Origin: Duganella margarita
GTDB taxonomy: Bacteria; Pseudomonadota; Gammaproteobacteria; Burkholderiales; Burkholderiaceae_D
Direction of reading: 5' to 3'
DNA length: 64,000 nucleotides
NCBI RefSeq assembly: GCF_009857535.1
Contig: NZ_WWCS01000014.1
Coordinates: 86,644-150,643 of the forward strand
The position numbers and the translations under genes are program-made. This document shows positions 61,056-64,000 of this stretch, one piece after another. The notes under the pieces are model-generated. The model did no database searches. It was not told the DNA's origin and saw only the letters and a program-made list of their open reading frames with translations. Position 1 is the first letter of the stretch; each line of letters begins with the position of its first letter.

Positions 61056-62489
61056 TCACCCAATACCGCTCTGGCCGGATGGTGGCGCCTGGCCCGCCGT
61101 CCCCGGCAAAAACAGCGTAAAGCGGGCGCCGCCGGTGGGGGCGTTGGCGGCCTCGATGCGGCCGCCGTAGGCTTGCATGATGGATTGCGACAGCGCCAGG
61201 CCGAGGCCGACGCCGTCCACCTCGCCCGCGCGCGCGCCGGTGCCGCGGAAAAAGCGCTCGAACAGGAACGGCAGTTCGTGCTCGGCGATGCCGAGGCCCT
61301 GGTCTTCGACTGACAGGGTCACGCCCGCCGCGCCGCGTTGCAGCCTCACGGTGATGTGGCCGTCGGCCGGCGAAAATTTCAGCGCGTTTTCCAGCAGGTT
61401 GCGCAGCACCAGGCTGACCGGCGCGCGGTCCACTTCCACCCGTTCTGACAACTCGTCTTTGCATACTATCGCGATGCGCCGCTCGGCGGCCGGCGCTTGC
61501 AAGCGGCTGATGGTGTCCTGCGCCAGCGCCGCCAGCGAGGCCAGTTCCACCTGCCCAAGCTGCTGACCGGCGTCCAGCCGCGCCAGCATCAGCAGTTCTT
61601 CCACCAGCATGGTCAGCCCGCCGACTTCGGCCAGGCAGGAGCGCAGGGCGCTGACGTATTCTTCATTCGAGCGCGGCCGCCGCAGCGTGATTTCGATCTC
61701 CGTGCGCAGTCGCGACAACGGCGAGCGCAGCTCATGCGACGCATCCGCCGTGAAGCGCCGCTGCACCTCAAACGCCTGCTCGATCCGTCCCAGCATGGCG
61801 TTCAGCGTATCGACCAGGTGTCCGATCTCGTCATCGTTGCCCGGATGCGGCAACCGCCGGTCCAGGCTGGAGTCCCCAATCTTGCGCGCCTGATCGACGA
61901 TGTTTTCCATCGCCACAAAGGTCTGGCGCGACAGTCGCGCGCCGGCCCAGCCGACCAGCGCCAGCAACGCCGTCGCCATCACTGCGAACAAAATCGCCGC
62001 CGATTGCAGGATGTGATCGGCATCGTCCAGCGAGCCGGCCACCTGCACCGCGTAGCGCTGTCCATCGACCAGCGCCGGCACCGACACCATACGCAGCGGC
62101 TCCTCGCGCGCGTCGGGCAAAGTGTCGAAGGCCGTCTCGCCGGCCGCCAGTTGAGCCAGCAGGCGCGCCGGCACCGGCAGCTTGTCGCCGCCCAGGTTGG
62201 CGCTGCGCGCCAGCACCCGGCCGTTGCCGTCGATGATCTGCACCAGCCGGTCGAGCCGCGTCAGCGACAGCGGCGCGCTGCCGGCCGCCGCTTCGTGCAC
62301 GCGCACCGCCGCGCCGCTGGTGTCGGCCAGCATGCCGACCTCGGTATCGGCCAGCGCCAGCAGCGCCGAATCGAGCTGTCCGCGCACCGAACGCGACAAC
62401 TGCCACCAGCCGCCCACCGCCGTCGCGCCGACCGTCGCTACGGTGGCCAGCAGGTGGATCAGCACCAGCCGCCGGCGCAGGCTAAGCAT
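61056..62489 (-). CDS. OmpR-partner sensor histidine kinase (QseC/CusS type)
   Basis: 477 residues from the ATG at 62489, which overlaps the regulator gene by eight bases. Transmembrane helices at about 8-30 and 160-185 flank a periplasmic sensor domain. HAMP follows, then HisKA with His in TADASHELRSPLSRLRTEIE and HATPase with NLLENALKFSP, DQGLGIAEHELPFLFERFFR and GVGLGLALSQSIMQAYGG. The build and the neighbouring efflux adaptor gene suggest sensing of metal or envelope stress, as for CusS or CzcS. It ends 42 bases from the convergent TonB-like gene. Confidence 0.93.
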   Translation of the reverse strand: MLSLRRRLVLIHLLATVATVGATAVGGWWQLSRSVRGQLDSALLALADTEVGMLADTSGAAVRVHEAAAGSAPLSLTRLDRLVQIIDGNGRVLARSANLGGDKLPVPARLLAQLAAGETAFDTLPDAREEPLRMVSVPALVDGQRYAVQVAGSLDDADHILQSAAILFAVMATALLALVGWAGARLSRQTFVAMENIVDQARKIGDSSLDRRLPHPGNDDEIGHLVDTLNAMLGRIEQAFEVQRRFTADASHELRSPLSRLRTEIEITLRRPRSNEEYVSALRSCLAEVGGLTMLVEELLMLARLDAGQQLGQVELASLAALAQDTISRLQAPAAERRIAIVCKDELSERVEVDRAPVSLVLRNLLENALKFSPADGHITVRLQRGAAGVTLSVEDQGLGIAEHELPFLFERFFRGTGARAGEVDGVGLGLALSQSIMQAYGGRIEAANAPTGGARFTLFLPGTAGQAPPSGQSGIG

Positions 62490-63165
62490 CCGGCGCTCCC
62501 GCCGGCGCCAAACGGAAGCCGCGTCCCCGCACGGTTTCAATCAGCGGCGTGCTGCCGGCCGCGTCCACCTTGCGGCGCAGATTCTTCATGTGCACGTCAA
62601 TCAGGTTGTCGATGGCGATCAGGTCGGCGTGCCACACCTGCTCGGCTAGTTGCAAACGGCTGACCACCTCGCCCACGTGCTGCACCAGGAAATCCAGGAT
62701 GGCATATTCCTTTGGCGTCAGGTCCAGGCTGGCGCCGCCGCGACGCACCGCATGCGTCTGCGGATCGATGCTGAGATCGGCCACCTGCAGCAGCACCGGC
62801 GCCACCCGCACCGAGCGCCGCAGCAGCGCCCGTACACGCGCCAGAAGTTCGTCGAATTCAAACGGCTTGGTCAGGTAATCGTCGGCGCCGGTGTTGAGGC
62901 CGGCGATGCGGTCGGCCAGGGCGTCGCGCGCGGTCAGCATCAGCACCGGCAGTTGCAGGCCGCGCCGGCGCCATTCGCCGCACAGCGTGATGCCGTCCTT
63001 GCCGGGCAACATCCAGTCGAGGACGGCCAGGTCGGCGCGCGCCAGCAGGTCGGCGTCGACCTCGTGCGCGTCGTGCGCCACGCTGACCGTGTAGCCCTCT
63101 TCCTCCAGCCCGCGGGCCAGCAGACGCGCTGCCTTGTGATCGTCTTCTACCAACAAAATGTGCAT
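62482..63165 (-). CDS. OmpR/PhoB-type response regulator
   Basis: 227 residues from the ATG at 63165, with GAGGG six bases upstream. Receiver domain about 1-115 (LLVEDD, phospho-acceptor Asp in AVLDWMLPGKDG, LTARDA, LTKPF), then a winged-helix DNA-binding domain about 130-220 (LDLTPKEYAILDFLVQHVGEVVSR, HMKNLRRKVDAAGS, VRGRGFRL). It is co-transcribed with the kinase downstream and divergent from an RND-type efflux adaptor gene, its likely target. Confidence 0.94.
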   Translation of the reverse strand: MHILLVEDDHKAARLLARGLEEEGYTVSVAHDAHEVDADLLARADLAVLDWMLPGKDGITLCGEWRRRGLQLPVLMLTARDALADRIAGLNTGADDYLTKPFEFDELLARVRALLRRSVRVAPVLLQVADLSIDPQTHAVRRGGASLDLTPKEYAILDFLVQHVGEVVSRLQLAEQVWHADLIAIDNLIDVHMKNLRRKVDAAGSTPLIETVRGRGFRLAPAGAPDA

Positions 63166-63303
63166 GGGTTGCCCTCGACTCGACAGCCGGAGTATACCAG
63201 CGGCCCCGGCCGCCTTTCCTGAAGAAGAATTCAGGATGCGGTGCAGCATATTTCTTTACCATGGCGACACTTCCCAGATTAGTCATCGACCAAGCAGCTT
63301 GAT

Positions 63304-63381
63304 CCGTCATTCCGGCGCAGGCCGGAATCCATACGCGGCACGCATATGTTCTATGGGTTCCGGCCTGCGCCGGAACGACGG
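63304..63381. repeat. Long inverted repeat in the regulator/efflux intergenic region
   Basis: Left arm 63304-63330 and right arm 63356-63381 are near-perfect reverse complements (one substitution and one extra base), sharing the core TTCCGGCGCAGGCCGGAA. The 25-base centre has no symmetry. This is the form of a dispersed palindromic element often found between genes in betaproteobacteria. It lies 139 bases from the regulator start and 51 from the efflux adaptor start, so it may affect mRNA structure or the promoter there. Confidence 0.75.
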
Positions 63382-63431
63382 GCTGCGCTGAATGGCATCG
63401 ATGCAGGTCGCGCTTTGCCCGGAGAAACCCC

Positions 63432-64000
63432 ATGAAAAAAGCCACGCTGTTGAAACTGTCCTTGTCCGCCGTGCTGGTCGCGGCCGCGCTGCGCCTGTAT
63501 GCCACCTACGCCAGCGAGACGCCGGCGCCGGCCGACGTGCCGTCGCTGGTGCATGAGGGCGATTTGCTGCGCATACCGGAGCAGTCGCCGCTGAGGCGAT
63601 CGCTGACCGTGGCCGCCATCGACGAGCAGAGCATCGCCGCGCCGTTCACGCTGCCAGCGCTGGTGGAAGCCGATCCGGCGCGGCTGGTCAAGGTGACACC
63701 GCCGCTGGCCGGCCGCATCGTCAGCCTCAACAAGCAGTTGGGCGACGAGGTCAAGGCTGGCGAGGTGCTGTTCACCATCGATGCGCCGGACATGGCACAG
63801 GCCGGCGCCGATAACGCCAAGGCGCAATCCGCGCTATCGCTGGCGCAGCGCAACCTGGCGCGCCAGCGCGAACTGGCGCAGTCGGACATCGCCGCCAGGC
63901 GCGACGTCGAGCAGGCGCAGGGCGACTACGACAGCGCCGCCGCCGAAGCCGCTCGCGCCGCCGCCCGCCTCGCCCAACTGGGTGCGCACGCCGCCGGCCC
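63432..64000 (+). CDS. RND/HlyD-type efflux periplasmic adaptor, N-terminal part (runs off the window)
   Basis: The first 189 codons are visible. A signal or membrane anchor (about 5-25) leads to a lead region and a beta-barrel/lipoyl half (VTPPLAGRIVSLNKQLGDEVKAGEVLFTID), then the start of an alpha-helical hairpin (AQSALSLAQRNLARQRELAQSDIAARRDVEQAQGDY). This is the membrane-fusion protein of a tripartite pump, similar to CzcB/CusB-like metal adaptors. GGAGAAA precedes the ATG. The inner-membrane pump and outer-membrane channel genes should follow beyond the window. Confidence 0.85.
   Translation, partial: MKKATLLKLSLSAVLVAAALRLYATYASETPAPADVPSLVHEGDLLRIPEQSPLRRSLTVAAIDEQSIAAPFTLPALVEADPARLVKVTPPLAGRIVSLNKQLGDEVKAGEVLFTIDAPDMAQAGADNAKAQSALSLAQRNLARQRELAQSDIAARRDVEQAQGDYDSAAAEAARAAARLAQLGAHAAG

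Overview
The window is 64 kb of GC-rich, densely packed bacterial chromosome. Gene content and style point to a betaproteobacterium of the Oxalobacteraceae (Massilia, Duganella or Janthinobacterium type). The signs are many GGDEF/EAL and chemoreceptor proteins, FixL/FixJ-like two-component pairs, a serine/threonine-kinase-like/ATPase/histidine-kinase giant, LysR regulators, plant-polysaccharide enzymes and GC-biased codons. This placement is inference; no rRNA or other marker gene is present. I recognised no tRNA, rRNA, insertion sequence, phage gene or CRISPR array, and no gap between genes exceeds about 300 bases.

Layout. 1-9.7 kb: signal transduction. It holds a chemoreceptor, an EAL protein, two response regulators and a FixL-like kinase on the minus strand. 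On the plus strand are a MocR-type regulator, a chemoreceptor and a receiver-EAL protein. 9.7-17.4 kb (minus): a bestrophin-like channel coupled to a YdeP-type molybdoenzyme, a bifunctional GGDEF-EAL protein and a chemoreceptor. 17.5-21.5 kb (plus): a three-gene oxidase operon (tri-haem cytochrome c, [2Fe-2S] subunit, molybdopterin subunit). 21.5-25.7 kb: LysR, an old yellow enzyme, a TehA-like transporter and a GlxA-type regulator. 25.8-32.4 kb: an Lhr helicase and an AsmA protein. 32.4-39.9 kb: carbohydrate enzymes (GH127, pectate-lyase-like beta-helix, CE2-like esterase) with an MFS pump, a UBP zinc finger and a LysR. 40-41.8 kb: an SDR and an RNase T2. 41.8-48.3 kb: a response regulator, a 1826-residue hybrid kinase and a FixJ regulator in one overlapping operon. 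48.5-55.7 kb: a small lipoprotein, then two modules each built around a small tautomerase (MFS pump + tautomerase; SDR + tautomerase + DsbA-like protein), each next to a LysR gene. One of these LysR genes carries an in-frame stop. 55.8-57.2 kb: a FucP-like sugar permease. 57.4-61.0 kb: an S41 peptidase followed by ExbB, ExbD and a TonB-like membrane protein. 61.1-64 kb: an OmpR-type two-component pair divergent from the start of an efflux adaptor gene.

The most unusual unit is the 57.4-61.0 kb operon. Its ExbB/ExbD proton-channel genes overlap a gene for a 466-residue protein with a TonB-like transmembrane Ser-x3-His signature. In place of a TonB C-terminal domain it has a coiled coil and a jelly-roll domain of the kind seen in sugar-binding proteins. 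Other points of interest are a receiver domain with Glu at the phosphorylation site fused to an intact EAL domain, a kinase-like domain lacking catalytic residues at the N-terminus of the giant sensor kinase, a long hairpin that covers the ribosome-binding site of a response regulator gene, and the interrupted LysR gene beside an elaborate nested palindrome.
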